NCBI RefSeq assembly: GCF_001552215.1
Contig: NZ_BCQT01000004.1
Location: 670,084-734,083 of the forward strand
Direction: 5' to 3'
From: Actinomadura macra NBRC 14102
GTDB taxonomy: Bacteria; Actinomycetota; Actinomycetes; Streptosporangiales; Streptosporangiaceae
DNA: 64,000 nucleotides
The notes under the pieces are model-generated. The model was not told the DNA's origin. It ran no database searches and saw only the letters and a program-made list of their open reading frames with translations. How positions within the stretch are numbered: the stretch's first letter is position 1; each line of letters begins with the position of its first letter. A program made the position numbers and the translations under genes. Below are positions 8,902 to 17,519 of the stretch, piece after piece.

Positions 8902-10017
8902 ATGCACCAATTGATCGCAAGTCCGTTCCTGGGCGGCTTCCAGGTGTTGAAGCCCGGGGAGCTCCGAGGAATCGAGATCTCGCAGACGGCCTACCGTGCA
9001 CTCGCCTCCGCCGAAGGGTTTCCCGACTGGCTGGCGGATGCCGCCCGGACCTCATGGGGGATCGATCTTCACCGGGAGACGCTCGGCGATCATCTGCTCA
9101 TCCGCCGCGAGTCGGACTACGGGTTCGGCAAGGCGACCTATGAGCTGAACCTGGGGTGCAACTACGACTGTGAGCACTGCTACCTCGGCCTCAAGACCTT
9201 TGAGGGGCTGGGATGGCCCGAGCGTGAGCGGCTGCTGGAGGCGATCCGGGACGCGGGCGTCCTCTGGCTCCAGCTCACCGGCGGAGAGCCGATGGTGGAT
9301 CGGCTGTTCGCCGCCGTCCACACCAGGGCCTACGAACTGGGCATGATGATCGAGATCTTGACCAACGGCTCACGCCTGGCCAACCCCACGATGCTCGACC
9401 TGCTGACGAGGCATCGGCCGAGCAGAATGAGCCTGAGCGTCTACGGTGCCACGGCCGAGACCTACGACGGCCTCACCCGGCGGCCAGGCTCCTTCCGCAG
9501 GTTCATGCGCGGGCTGTCGGCGGCGCACGAGGCGGGCCTCCAACTGGATCTGAGTTTGATCATCACTGACCGCAATGCCCATGAACTCGGCCTCATGCGC
9601 AGACTGGCCGAACGGTTCGGGCTACGGCATCGCGAGTACGCCACCATGTCCCCGACCATCCACGGCGGCGCCGAGAGCCTGCCCTCTCAGTCACCGCAGT
9701 TCCTGCGCAAGCGGGCGCCCTTCACCGGCTGCGACGCCGGGCACACCTCCTTCCATGTCGACCCGTTCGGCCGGGCGAGCATCTGCAAGATCGGCCGCGA
9801 TCCCAGTGTTGACCTGGTAGGTGAAGGGCCGCCCGGTCTGCGACGTCTGGGCGCCATCAGCGACGATCTGCTGCATCGCCAGGGCGGATGCACCGGCTGC
9901 ACGCTTCAGGGCACCTGCGGGACGTGCATGCCGCTCGTCCAGCTCTACCGCAGGGCCAAAGCCCCGCTGGTCACCTACTGCCAGCACCAGGACCCGAGGA
10001 AGGAGGTATCCCAGTGA
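8902..10017 (+). CDS. Radical SAM/SPASM peptide-modifying enzyme (RiPP maturase candidate)
   Basis: This 371-residue protein has a radical SAM core with C86-x3-C90-x2-C93 (LGCNYDCEHCY) and the SAM-binding GGEP (LQLTGGEPMVD). The C-terminus has the SPASM pattern: C-x12-G-x4-C (GCDAGH...GRASIC), then GGCTGCTLQGTCGTC and a last TYC, enough to hold auxiliary iron-sulfur clusters. The first 65 residues, before the core, could include a precursor-binding element. SPASM enzymes typically act on ribosomal peptides, making thioether, C-C or other crosslinks. The ATG at 8902 is preceded by GGAGAGG. The small peptide gene starts at the last bases of this gene (GTGA overlap), so enzyme and substrate candidate are translationally coupled. 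The exact reaction is unknown, and I do not recognise a named subfamily. Confidence 0.85.
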   Translation: MHQLIASPFLGGFQVLKPGELRGIEISQTAYRALASAEGFPDWLADAARTSWGIDLHRETLGDHLLIRRESDYGFGKATYELNLGCNYDCEHCYLGLKTFEGLGWPERERLLEAIRDAGVLWLQLTGGEPMVDRLFAAVHTRAYELGMMIEILTNGSRLANPTMLDLLTRHRPSRMSLSVYGATAETYDGLTRRPGSFRRFMRGLSAAHEAGLQLDLSLIITDRNAHELGLMRRLAERFGLRHREYATMSPTIHGGAESLPSQSPQFLRKRAPFTGCDAGHTSFHVDPFGRASICKIGRDPSVDLVGEGPPGLRRLGAISDDLLHRQGGCTGCTLQGTCGTCMPLVQLYRRAKAPLVTYCQHQDPRKEVSQ

Positions 10018-10148
10018 GCATCGTGATCAAAGTGCAGGACGACCCGACGACCGACGAGTCCTCCGTGGTCGAGATCATCGAGGATGTCAACGACGCGGCC
10101 GAGCACGCCATCGGCCTCGGCTGCGGCGATGACAACCCCTACAGGTGA
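10014..10148 (+). CDS. 44-residue peptide, candidate RiPP precursor
   Basis: This gene is too short for usual gene callers but well supported. The GTG at 10014 overlaps the radical SAM stop (GTGA) and is preceded by a near-perfect ribosome site (AAGGAGGT at about 10001-10008). The peptide begins VSIVIKVQDDPTTDE, is strongly acidic with an amphipathic middle (VVEIIEDVNDAAEHAIG), and ends GLGCGDDNPYR with a single cysteine. The acidic leader plus short Gly/Cys/Asp/Asn/Tyr tail is what a radical SAM precursor looks like; crosslinks to C37, D39, D40, N41 or Y43 are conceivable. A 12-base-pair hairpin follows 23 bases later. No known precursor family is assigned. Confidence 0.75.
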   Translation: MSIVIKVQDDPTTDESSVVEIIEDVNDAAEHAIGLGCGDDNPYR

Positions 10149-10171
10149 CGACGCGTAGGGCGAGACCGCCT

Positions 10172-10201
10172 GCCCCTCGTCCATCTCCGTGGACGAGGGG
10201 C
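10172..10201 (+). terminator. Hairpin terminator or attenuator after the peptide gene
   Basis: GCCCCTCGTCCA (10172-10183), loop TCTCCG, TGGACGAGGGGC (10190-10201): a perfect 12-base-pair stem. There is no T-run, as is common in high-GC actinobacteria. It separates the peptide gene from the kinase gene and would make the peptide mRNA more abundant or stable than the downstream gene. Confidence 0.65.
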
Positions 10202-10221
10202 TCCTCCAGTACGGTTCCGGG

Positions 10222-10983
10222 GTGACCGAACGGCTCTTCTGGCGCCAAGCGCAGGCGCTGATCGAGATGCACACCGGACCAGTGATCACTGCGCGCCAGG
10301 TCGGCGAGGGCTTCAACTCCGAGATCGCCGTCGTCATCAACGACACCACGTTCGTCAAAGGGCTGCGCAGCGATCACCCCCGCGTCTGGACCCAGGAACG
10401 CGAGCGCCGGATCAACCCGCATGTCGCGAAGGTGTCGGCTTCGCTTCGCTGGACGGAGACCACAGGCGGCTGGGACCTCAACGGTTTCGACCTCATCGAG
10501 GGCCGCACCGCGTTCTACGGGCCGTCCAGCCCCGACCTCGAACTGATCGTCGCCATGATGACCCGATGGCCGTCCGCGCCTGATGGTGTCGACCTGAAGT
10601 ACGCCGAGCAACGCTGGTCGGGCTACAGCGACCGCTCCGAACTGTTCGCCGGCGATTGGCTCTCGCACACCGACTGGTCACCCGGCAACGTCCTCATCGG
10701 CGGTGATGGTCGGGCGTACATGCTCGATTGGGCTTGGCCGACGAGAGGGGCCCGGTGGCTCGACCCAGCCTGCTGGGTCGTCTGGCTCATCGCGAGCGGA
10801 CACCACCCGGCGCGAGCGCAGGCGTGGGCGTCCGAGATCCCGGCGTTCGCCGCCGCGCCTGCGCACGCGTTAACGGCGTTCGCCCAGGCCCAGGCCGCGA
10901 TGTGGGAGGACATCGGCGACCACGCACCCCAGCCGGGACTGGCCGCCGCAGCAGCCCGCTGGGTCGAGCATCGAACCGACTAG
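10222..10983 (+). CDS. Aminoglycoside-phosphotransferase-like small-molecule kinase
   Basis: This 253-residue protein has the APH/choline-kinase fold signature: catalytic loop HTDWSPGN (HxDxxxxN) followed by the metal-binding LDWAWP in place of the usual DFE/DWE, near residues 155-180. A conventional N-lobe lysine is likely in TTFVKGL. The GTG at 10222 is chosen because the earlier in-frame GTG at 10189 lies inside the hairpin. Possible roles are phosphorylating a product of the upstream peptide pathway, or self-resistance; both are inference from position. It converges with drmC (9-base gap). Confidence 0.8.
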   Translation: MTERLFWRQAQALIEMHTGPVITARQVGEGFNSEIAVVINDTTFVKGLRSDHPRVWTQERERRINPHVAKVSASLRWTETTGGWDLNGFDLIEGRTAFYGPSSPDLELIVAMMTRWPSAPDGVDLKYAEQRWSGYSDRSELFAGDWLSHTDWSPGNVLIGGDGRAYMLDWAWPTRGARWLDPACWVVWLIASGHHPARAQAWASEIPAFAAAPAHALTAFAQAQAAMWEDIGDHAPQPGLAAAAARWVEHRTD

Positions 10984-10992
10984 GGCGACCGT

Positions 10993-11787
10993 CTAGCGGC
11001 GGACCGGCTCCAGTGGGCCCTCTCCCGGACGCATCAGGCCACGGAAGTGCCCGACCATGCGGCGCACCACCGCGGGGTCGCGGATCACCACGCCGAGTTC
11101 GATGTTGTCGGCCAGCGCACGGTCGGTGAGGTTGGCGCTGCCAAGGAACGCGACCCGGTCGTCCGCCGCGACGAGCTTGGCGTGCAGAGCGGCGCGCGCC
11201 GCACCGGCCGGACGGTGGCGGGCGGGCCATGACCAGAAGGTGGCCGAGTCGTGCAGCGCGGTGAAGGCCGCCGCCGCACCATCCCCCCTTAACGTGCCGC
11301 CTTTCTCCCGAGACCCCTCAAGGACGAGGTCGACGCGCACGCCTCGCTCAGCGGCCTCGCGGAGTTCGCGCACGACCTCGATCACGCCGAAGGCGGCGAA
11401 GCTCACCACGAGCAGCGTCGAGGCGCTGTCTCTGATGATCTCGGTGACGACGGCTCCGGTGAGCCTGACCGCCGGGTGATCGCCCACCGGCCCGCTCACG
11501 ACGACATCGCTTTGACGTCCGGCATACCGGGCGGCGGAGACGGCCCCGGTCTCCAGCGCCAAGGCCAGAGCCTCACCGGCGGGCCGCGGCACGGCTTCTC
11601 GCCAGGCTCGCGCGAGCCGCGCGGCGCGGGCGCCGACCGCGAAACCCGGACCTGCCTCGATGAGCCGTGCTTCCAGGCCGGCGTCCGGTGCCCGGTGGCC
11701 GCGCAGGACGCGCGCCCACGCCTCGACGTGCCCGGCCGGCAGTTCCTCGGCCAGCCGGGCGAGGACGCGGGCCAGCTCCGGGGTCAC
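10993..11787 (-). CDS. drmC: DrmC, phospholipase D-like protein of DISARM
   Basis: DISARM is a multi-gene anti-phage system; DrmC is its PLD-family member and was reported to be dispensable for activity in the Bacillus system. Here 264 residues contain one HKD half-site (H202, K204, D209) followed by GSAN (216-219) and a helical N-terminus. A single HKD site means an active enzyme would need to dimerise, as in Nuc-type nucleases. The GTG start at 11787 overlaps the drmB stop (GTGA), so it is the last gene of a coupled drmA-drmB-drmC run. Confidence 0.88.
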   Translation of the reverse strand: MTPELARVLARLAEELPAGHVEAWARVLRGHRAPDAGLEARLIEAGPGFAVGARAARLARAWREAVPRPAGEALALALETGAVSAARYAGRQSDVVVSGPVGDHPAVRLTGAVVTEIIRDSASTLLVVSFAAFGVIEVVRELREAAERGVRVDLVLEGSREKGGTLRGDGAAAAFTALHDSATFWSWPARHRPAGAARAALHAKLVAADDRVAFLGSANLTDRALADNIELGVVIRDPAVVRRMVGHFRGLMRPGEGPLEPVRR

Positions 11788-13622
11788 CGGGTGAGGAAGC
11801 CGATGTCGGAGTCGGTCACCGTGTCGACGAGCAGAGCCCGGTCGAGGTAGTGGTTACCGTGCTCGCAGGAGGTCTCGGCCGCGAAGAGGCAGGCGTGGCA
11901 GGCCGCGCCGAACAGGCGGCCGTGCGGGCGTGGATCGTGCTGGGCGCACAACGGGTCGGAACTGCACAGGCGGGCGGCGTCGAGCGCCTGGCCGATGAGG
12001 TCACCTAGCCGGTCCCTGCGGCCGAGGGAGACCAGCCCCCCGAACGTCCCCTCGCTGTCGGGCGCCGCGGTGTAGAGCAGGATGCCCGCCATGGGACGGT
12101 CCCCGGAACGGGCGTAGATCCGCTCGGCGATTCCGGAGGCGTTGTAGCCGCATTCCAACGCGAACTGCCGGATGAGCACGTGCGCGAAGGTGTGCAGGAG
12201 CGCGTAACGCATGCCGGGCCAGTCACCGGGGGACATCCTGCGTTGCGCGCGCCAGCGCTCATGACCGAGTTGCAGGACGCGCTGCCGCTCCAGGACCTCC
12301 GGCCGCCGTTCCCATGCGGCAATGCGGTCCTCGTCGAAGCGCAGCAGGATCCCCTCGCCGCGCGTCTCCGCGCAGGGAACCCAGGTGGGGGCTTCGCGGG
12401 AGAGCCGGACCCGCCGGTTCAGGTCGGTCGCCTGGACCTCCCATTCGGGGGCGTCGATCCGGGTGAAGCCGTAGAGGGCCGACACACGACGCAGCCGCGG
12501 CGCGAGGACGACCTCGCTCAGCCACGTACGAGCCGATTGGGGTACCCGCTCCTTGCGGATGGTGAAGTCGGGAAGGGTCACTGGGTCGGGCCGGGTGAGC
12601 GCCTCCCACTCGGGTGTGTCGAGGTCCCGCTCGTCCGTCGAATCGTCGTCCTGCGCTTCGGACGCCCGCCTGCGGACGGCCTGGAGGACCTTGTCCACAC
12701 CGAAGGACTCGACGTCCTGCCAGCACGTGAGCTGAGGGAGCAACCCTTTCGCGACCTCGTCGGGGAGGGGAACCAGGAGTTCGAGTTGCTTCCAGTTCTC
12801 GATGACCTTCTGGGTCAGCTCATCGTCCGCGCGGGGAAGCGTGAACGCCTGCAACTGCATCGCGAACCACGAGTTCGTCGCGCCGAGGCCGAGCGTACGA
12901 GTCCGTTCGCCGCAGTCGCTGAAGGCGGCGAGGTGCGGGTCCCGCCCGCGGCAGGCGGGAAGCCTGCGCCAGGCTTCCGGGCCGAGGGCCGGCGCCATCG
13001 ACATTCCGCTGGACTGGTCCGTCCGGCACGAGCAGCTCACATACACGTTCGCCGCCTCACCGGTCGTCCCGCGCTCCTGGAGCTTCAGCATGTGCTCGCC
13101 CCCTTGAGGGACGGTCCCGCCGTGCACGTAGAACATCCAGGGGAAGTCGTCGAGGTGACCGCGTTCGCAGGCCAGGACGAACCGCGCGGGCACGACGATG
13201 GGCCTGTTCCCGCCGCGTCCCCTGCATTCGTGGATGTACTTGATCCGCTCCGGCGAGTACGAGTGCGGCAGCAGCTTGAACAGCCCGCCCTCCACGGGTG
13301 CCAGGATGTTGCAGGCCGTGCAGCGCAGCCACCGGGGGAACAGGCGCACCGGGACGCCGACGCGGCTCCACTCGGCGAACGGGTCGCTGGTCTCGGGGAT
13401 GTGCGGCGGCGTGCGCAGCGCCTCCACTTGGTCGCCCAGCTCCCTGCGCACCGCCGCAAGGAGCCGGTCCTCCCGCACGACGGTGGACTTGCCCAGGTCC
13501 CAGTCGTCCAGGCCGCCGACGACGACCGACAGGTTCGGCAGGTCGGCGACGGCGCCGACCCCGAAAGTGTGCAGGAGCTGGTTGGGCCGGAGCTCACCGA
13601 CCCGCAGCGGCTGGACCGTCAT
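11784..13622 (-). CDS. drmB: DrmB, DUF1998 protein of DISARM
   Basis: The protein has 612 residues. The C-terminal third carries the DUF1998 domain (MRYALLHTFAHVLIRQFALE, then GILLYTAAPDSEGTFGGLV and closing cysteines in CHACLFAAETSCEHGN). Cysteine pairs in the N-terminal half (RCTACN, ACERGH, CSCRTD) suggest zinc binding. DrmB pairs with DrmA; in published work the DrmAB complex loads on DNA with a 5' overhang. Start and stop overlap those of drmA and drmC by four bases, so expression is coupled. Order drmA-drmB-drmC is the DISARM core. Confidence 0.92.
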   Translation of the reverse strand: MTVQPLRVGELRPNQLLHTFGVGAVADLPNLSVVVGGLDDWDLGKSTVVREDRLLAAVRRELGDQVEALRTPPHIPETSDPFAEWSRVGVPVRLFPRWLRCTACNILAPVEGGLFKLLPHSYSPERIKYIHECRGRGGNRPIVVPARFVLACERGHLDDFPWMFYVHGGTVPQGGEHMLKLQERGTTGEAANVYVSCSCRTDQSSGMSMAPALGPEAWRRLPACRGRDPHLAAFSDCGERTRTLGLGATNSWFAMQLQAFTLPRADDELTQKVIENWKQLELLVPLPDEVAKGLLPQLTCWQDVESFGVDKVLQAVRRRASEAQDDDSTDERDLDTPEWEALTRPDPVTLPDFTIRKERVPQSARTWLSEVVLAPRLRRVSALYGFTRIDAPEWEVQATDLNRRVRLSREAPTWVPCAETRGEGILLRFDEDRIAAWERRPEVLERQRVLQLGHERWRAQRRMSPGDWPGMRYALLHTFAHVLIRQFALECGYNASGIAERIYARSGDRPMAGILLYTAAPDSEGTFGGLVSLGRRDRLGDLIGQALDAARLCSSDPLCAQHDPRPHGRLFGAACHACLFAAETSCEHGNHYLDRALLVDTVTDSDIGFLTR

Positions 13623-16600
13623 GGTGTCGCCCCCTCCTGGTCATCGTCGTCGGTGTCCACAGGGATGTGCGGGGGCTCGTCGACGATCGACAGCCCGTCG
13701 TCCTCGGGGAGCAGTAGCAGCCTGATGCCGGGCTCCACGTCCCGCAGGGAAGTGGGACACGTCATCGGTAGCCACTTGCCCTCCTCCGGGCGGCGCAGCA
13801 GCGCGGCGACGTCGCCGCTGGAACCGAGCGCCTTGTCGTAGGCGAGCCGGCGGCCGGGGATCAGGCGTGCCCGGTGCCACTGGTCGAGGCGCGCGTCGAG
13901 CAGCTGCTCGACGGCCCGTCCGACGGCGTTATCGCCGGTGACGTCCTTGGCGCGCCGCCGCACCGACCGCACGACGTGGTCGGCGAGGCTGTTGTTGCGG
14001 TCGAAGGCCGCCGCTTTCAGGTTGCCGTTGTAGGACAGGTCCAGGTCCCGGACGAGAGACATCAGCACGCCGGTGAGCCCGCGGTCCACGGCCCGCTCGG
14101 CGAACGGCGTGACCGACAGCGCCTCCACATGCCGGTAGATCGTCTGGTGGAAGTGCTCGAACGTCTCGTAGTGCGACAGGTCGCGGGGGCGGGCCCAGTT
14201 GAAGACGGTGAAGACCAGGCCGGGCGCGGCCCGCCCGACGCGGCTCGTCGCCTGGATGTACTCGGCCGTGGACTTCGGCTGGTTGGCCACCGCCATCACG
14301 CCGAGCCGCGACACGTCCACCCCGACCGCGATCATGTTGGTGGCGAGCAGCACGTCGATCGGACGGCGCTCGCCCTTCGCCCGCTCCTTCTTGAACGGCA
14401 CCTGGAGATGGTCGAGGATCTCGGGGATCTGCCCGGACGACAGCCGCGAGGTCAGCTCCTCGGGCAGCGGGTCAAAGCGTTTGGCGAGGCCGCGCTCGTC
14501 GGCCCGCATGAGGCGTGTGGACACGTCGTCCTCGACCAGCCGCCGCATCCCGGCGAGGTCGCGGAGGCTGTTGAAGTACCCGACCAGCGTCATGTACGGG
14601 TCGGTGACCTCGTTCTCCCCGTACTTGGTGTGGAGGGCCTGGGCGGCGCCGAGCACCGACACGTACACGCGGATGAGTGTGGATTTCAGGCGGGTGCCGT
14701 GCGCGCAGATGCCGACGTAGCGGCGCCCGGCCGCGTACCCCGGCGCCTCCGGTGACGTCGGCCGCTGGCGGGCGAAGAAGCCGTCGCCGATGTCGACGCC
14801 CGGCGGCGGGAACAGTTCGGTGCGCCGGTCGAACAGCGCGCTGATCTGCTTCTCGGCGCGGCGGATCGTCGCCGTGGACGCGATGACCTTCGGCCTGACC
14901 CGCCGGCCCTCGCCCCGCTCCCAGGTCGCCAGCTTGTCGACCGCCGTCTCGTACAGGCCGACCATGGAGCCGAGCGGCCCGGAGATGAGGTGCAGCTCGT
15001 CCTGGATGATCAGATCGGGGGGACGCAGCCGTCCCACCGGGACGATCCTCGCGGCGGGGGCCTGGCCCTTCGCCGGATGGGGCGCCGACGTCCCCGACAG
15101 CTCCCAGTCGGCGTTCTGGATGTCCTCGGTGACATACCCATGCCGCTCGCACCGGTGGGTGACCCGGCCGAACAGGGTGACCGTCTCCCCCTTCCATGCG
15201 AGCTGCGCGAACTTGTCGACGGTGCCGATGATGAGGCTCGGCAGCAGCCGGTAGATCTCCTCGTCGACCACCACGATGGGGATGCCGTCGTCTCCCGACG
15301 CCGACCCGAACGGGCAGAACGTGTCCGGGCAGACGACGGTGGTACGCCGCCGCACCATGTCGACCTGGACGTTCTGTCCAGGTTCGATCCGGGTGCCGCA
15401 CCACGGGCAGCTCGTGAGCTGGTGCGGGGAGCCGTGACTCACCGCCGGCCGCTTCCGGTTCCCCTTGTGCTGCTTCAGCCACTCGTCCGCCTGGTCGGTG
15501 CGGTTCGGCGTCACCCGCGCCCCGACCCACAGCCCGATGCGGAACGGCTCGGTTCCCCACACGCCCTCGTCGTCGCGGCGGAGCGTCTCGCACGCGCATA
15601 TCAGCGCCGTGGCGCGCTGGAACTGCTGGATCGTGAGCAGCCGCAGCGTGTACCGCATGAGGACGGCCACCCCGGCACGCGAGTCCAGGCCGCCCAGCGG
15701 GGCCTGAAGGCGCCGGATCGCCAAGGTGAACGCGGTCAGGCCGAGGTACGCCTCGGTCTTGCCGCCACCGGTGGGGAACCACAGCAGATCCGCCAGGGCC
15801 GTAGCCCCGTCGGCGCGTTCGTCGTGCGCGGGGTCGGCCAGTGAGGGCAGGTTCAGGAGGACGAACGCGAGCTGGAACGGGCGCCAGCTCCGGTTCCTCG
15901 TCACATCGACGGACGCAACCGCGTGGTCGAGCGACCGGTCCGGGTCCTTGGCGCGGATACCGGCGGCCATCGTGTGCACCCGCTGAAGGTGCATCGCCCG
16001 GTTGGCGAACGCGAAGGCCCGGCGCACGGCCGGGTCGTCCAGCAGCCGGATGCCCGCCTCGATCCTGTCGGCGGCACGCGACGCTTTGCGAAGCGTCTCC
16101 TCGACCTCACGGGCGTAGCCGTCCAGGTGCCGCTCCCGATCGGACAGACCGGCATGCTGCCGGTCGATCCAGTTCCGATAACCCGTGACCAGCGGCATCA
16201 GCGCACCGGCGAGGTCGCCCGCAGGGCTGCTCGCGAGCCCCGCGAGGTCGCTCATGTCCAGGACGAGGTCGGCCAGCTCGGGCAGGTCGGGATCGGTGCG
16301 CACGTCGGGGACGCCGGTGGCGGGCAGCTCGTGGTCGGGCACGGCCACCGTGTCGATCCGGACCGCCCGCATGGGATCGCCCGGCGACGGGATGACCCGC
16401 ACGCCCGCGCCGTGCCCGACGGCGAACTCTGGGGTGAACCGGTAGGCCATCATCAGACGCTTCTGCTCGGCCTTGTCGGCGCCGTCGCCGCCGCTGGGGA
16501 CAGAGGGCCGGGGCCGGAATGCCGCCGCGCCGTCCGGTGCCGTCACGCTCATACCGACCTGGAACATCCAGGCCGTGTCGGGAAGCTGCGAAGGCTTGGC

Positions 16601-17152
16601 CTTGCCGTTCACCAGGAACACCGAGACCAGCCAGTGCCCGTCGAGCAGCCGTGCCCGGCCGCTCACCACAATCTCGGGGTGCTCAGCGGAGAGCCGCTCC
16701 GGCTCCAGCACCCCCTCCTTAAGTTTCAGGGTGGCGGTACCGCGCTCGGGCACCCGACGCCACACCGGCTTCGACGACTCCTCGTCCTCGGGGTATACGC
16801 GCTCGTGGTAAGCCCACTGCGCCTCGACCACGAGCTCCTGGACATCGCCAGAGACGTAGCAGGTGCAGCCGAGCGACGACGGCGCCAGGCTGACCATGTT
16901 CGGTGCGTTGCGGTCACGGTCGTCCTCACCGTGGTCGCCTCCGGCCCCGTCGGCCTTCTCGTCCTGCTCGTCCGGCTCGATCACCTCGCCCTCGGGCGCG
17001 AGCCGCCCGAGGATGTAGCGATCGGTGGGCCGCTCCTCGAACTCCTCGTCCGTCCCGGCGAGCGGCCCATGCAGATCCTTCACGACGAGCCCGAGCAGCT
17101 CGTCACGGATCTCGGCAGGCCCGGGAACCCGCAGTACCGTGTCGTCGCTCAC
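13619..17152 (-). CDS. drmA: DrmA, SF2-type helicase of DISARM
   Basis: This 1177-residue protein has helicase motifs in order: Walker A FPTGGGKTEAY near residue 460, DEXH-type QDELHLI near 717, SAT motif (ASTATIRRA) near 755, and motif VI YIQATSRVGRA near 970. A cysteine cluster between motifs I and II (CPWCGTRIEPGQ, then CPDTFCPF) looks like a zinc insert. An acidic linker (about residues 60-80) follows the N-terminus. It starts with GTG at 17152, 97 bases downstream of the DUF397 gene on the same strand, so an XRE regulator gene pair sits at the head of the drmABC unit instead of drmMI. Confidence 0.93.
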   Translation of the reverse strand: MSDDTVLRVPGPAEIRDELLGLVVKDLHGPLAGTDEEFEERPTDRYILGRLAPEGEVIEPDEQDEKADGAGGDHGEDDRDRNAPNMVSLAPSSLGCTCYVSGDVQELVVEAQWAYHERVYPEDEESSKPVWRRVPERGTATLKLKEGVLEPERLSAEHPEIVVSGRARLLDGHWLVSVFLVNGKAKPSQLPDTAWMFQVGMSVTAPDGAAAFRPRPSVPSGGDGADKAEQKRLMMAYRFTPEFAVGHGAGVRVIPSPGDPMRAVRIDTVAVPDHELPATGVPDVRTDPDLPELADLVLDMSDLAGLASSPAGDLAGALMPLVTGYRNWIDRQHAGLSDRERHLDGYAREVEETLRKASRAADRIEAGIRLLDDPAVRRAFAFANRAMHLQRVHTMAAGIRAKDPDRSLDHAVASVDVTRNRSWRPFQLAFVLLNLPSLADPAHDERADGATALADLLWFPTGGGKTEAYLGLTAFTLAIRRLQAPLGGLDSRAGVAVLMRYTLRLLTIQQFQRATALICACETLRRDDEGVWGTEPFRIGLWVGARVTPNRTDQADEWLKQHKGNRKRPAVSHGSPHQLTSCPWCGTRIEPGQNVQVDMVRRRTTVVCPDTFCPFGSASGDDGIPIVVVDEEIYRLLPSLIIGTVDKFAQLAWKGETVTLFGRVTHRCERHGYVTEDIQNADWELSGTSAPHPAKGQAPAARIVPVGRLRPPDLIIQDELHLISGPLGSMVGLYETAVDKLATWERGEGRRVRPKVIASTATIRRAEKQISALFDRRTELFPPPGVDIGDGFFARQRPTSPEAPGYAAGRRYVGICAHGTRLKSTLIRVYVSVLGAAQALHTKYGENEVTDPYMTLVGYFNSLRDLAGMRRLVEDDVSTRLMRADERGLAKRFDPLPEELTSRLSSGQIPEILDHLQVPFKKERAKGERRPIDVLLATNMIAVGVDVSRLGVMAVANQPKSTAEYIQATSRVGRAAPGLVFTVFNWARPRDLSHYETFEHFHQTIYRHVEALSVTPFAERAVDRGLTGVLMSLVRDLDLSYNGNLKAAAFDRNNSLADHVVRSVRRRAKDVTGDNAVGRAVEQLLDARLDQWHRARLIPGRRLAYDKALGSSGDVAALLRRPEEGKWLPMTCPTSLRDVEPGIRLLLLPEDDGLSIVDEPPHIPVDTDDDDQEGATP

Positions 17153-17249
17153 GGCGTCACACTAGCGCCGACCCCCGACGCTCCACCGTCACTGTCCGCG
17201 AATCATGCGAACACTGATCATGGATGCTTCCAGAGGAACCCTCAGTGGA

Positions 17250-17519
17250 TCAGCGCAGGTCGTGGCGACCCGCCTTGATGGTGCCGGTGAAGGCGGTCCA
17301 GTCGGCGCCAGTGAACGACAGCCTCGGACCTTGTGGATCCTTCGAGTCACGGACGGCCACGGCCGGACGAAGCGCCGCCACCTCCACACACTCGCCACCA
17401 GTTCCGGTGCTGTAGCTGCTTCTACGCCACGGCATTGTTGTCAACTCGACGCACTCACCGCCGGTGTCTCCACTGTGGCTGCTCTTTCGCCAACCGGAAT
17501 TCTGGTCTGCTCCAGTCAT
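17250..17519 (-). CDS. DUF397 protein with a duplicated first half
   Basis: DUF397 proteins are small actinobacterial proteins almost always encoded beside an XRE-DUF5753 regulator; the pair Scr1/Scr2 of Streptomyces is the best known case. This 89-residue protein shows the W-KSS-S-GGECVE module twice: WRKSSHSGDTGGECVELTT and WRRSSYSTGTGGECVEVAA, and only the second continues into the normal VRDSKDPQGP and W-x2-F end. The ATG at 17519 overlaps the regulator's stop (ATGA). It lies just upstream of drmA and may be its first operon neighbour. Confidence 0.88.
   Translation of the reverse strand: MTGADQNSGWRKSSHSGDTGGECVELTTMPWRRSSYSTGTGGECVEVAALRPAVAVRDSKDPQGPRLSFTGADWTAFTGTIKAGRHDLR

Noticed and set aside
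10189..10221. Earlier GTG start for the kinase-like gene
   Set aside because: It lies within the 12-base-pair hairpin at 10172-10201; the GTG at 10222 starts the protein-like sequence.
10993..11787. Stand-alone phospholipase D virulence-type enzyme
   Set aside because: Coupling to drmB and the single HKD site fit DrmC of DISARM; there is no signal peptide.
12180..13841. Long open frame on the plus strand, antisense to drmB
   Set aside because: It is a codon-bias shadow of drmB and the end of drmA; its translation is Arg/Pro/Gly-rich with no motifs.
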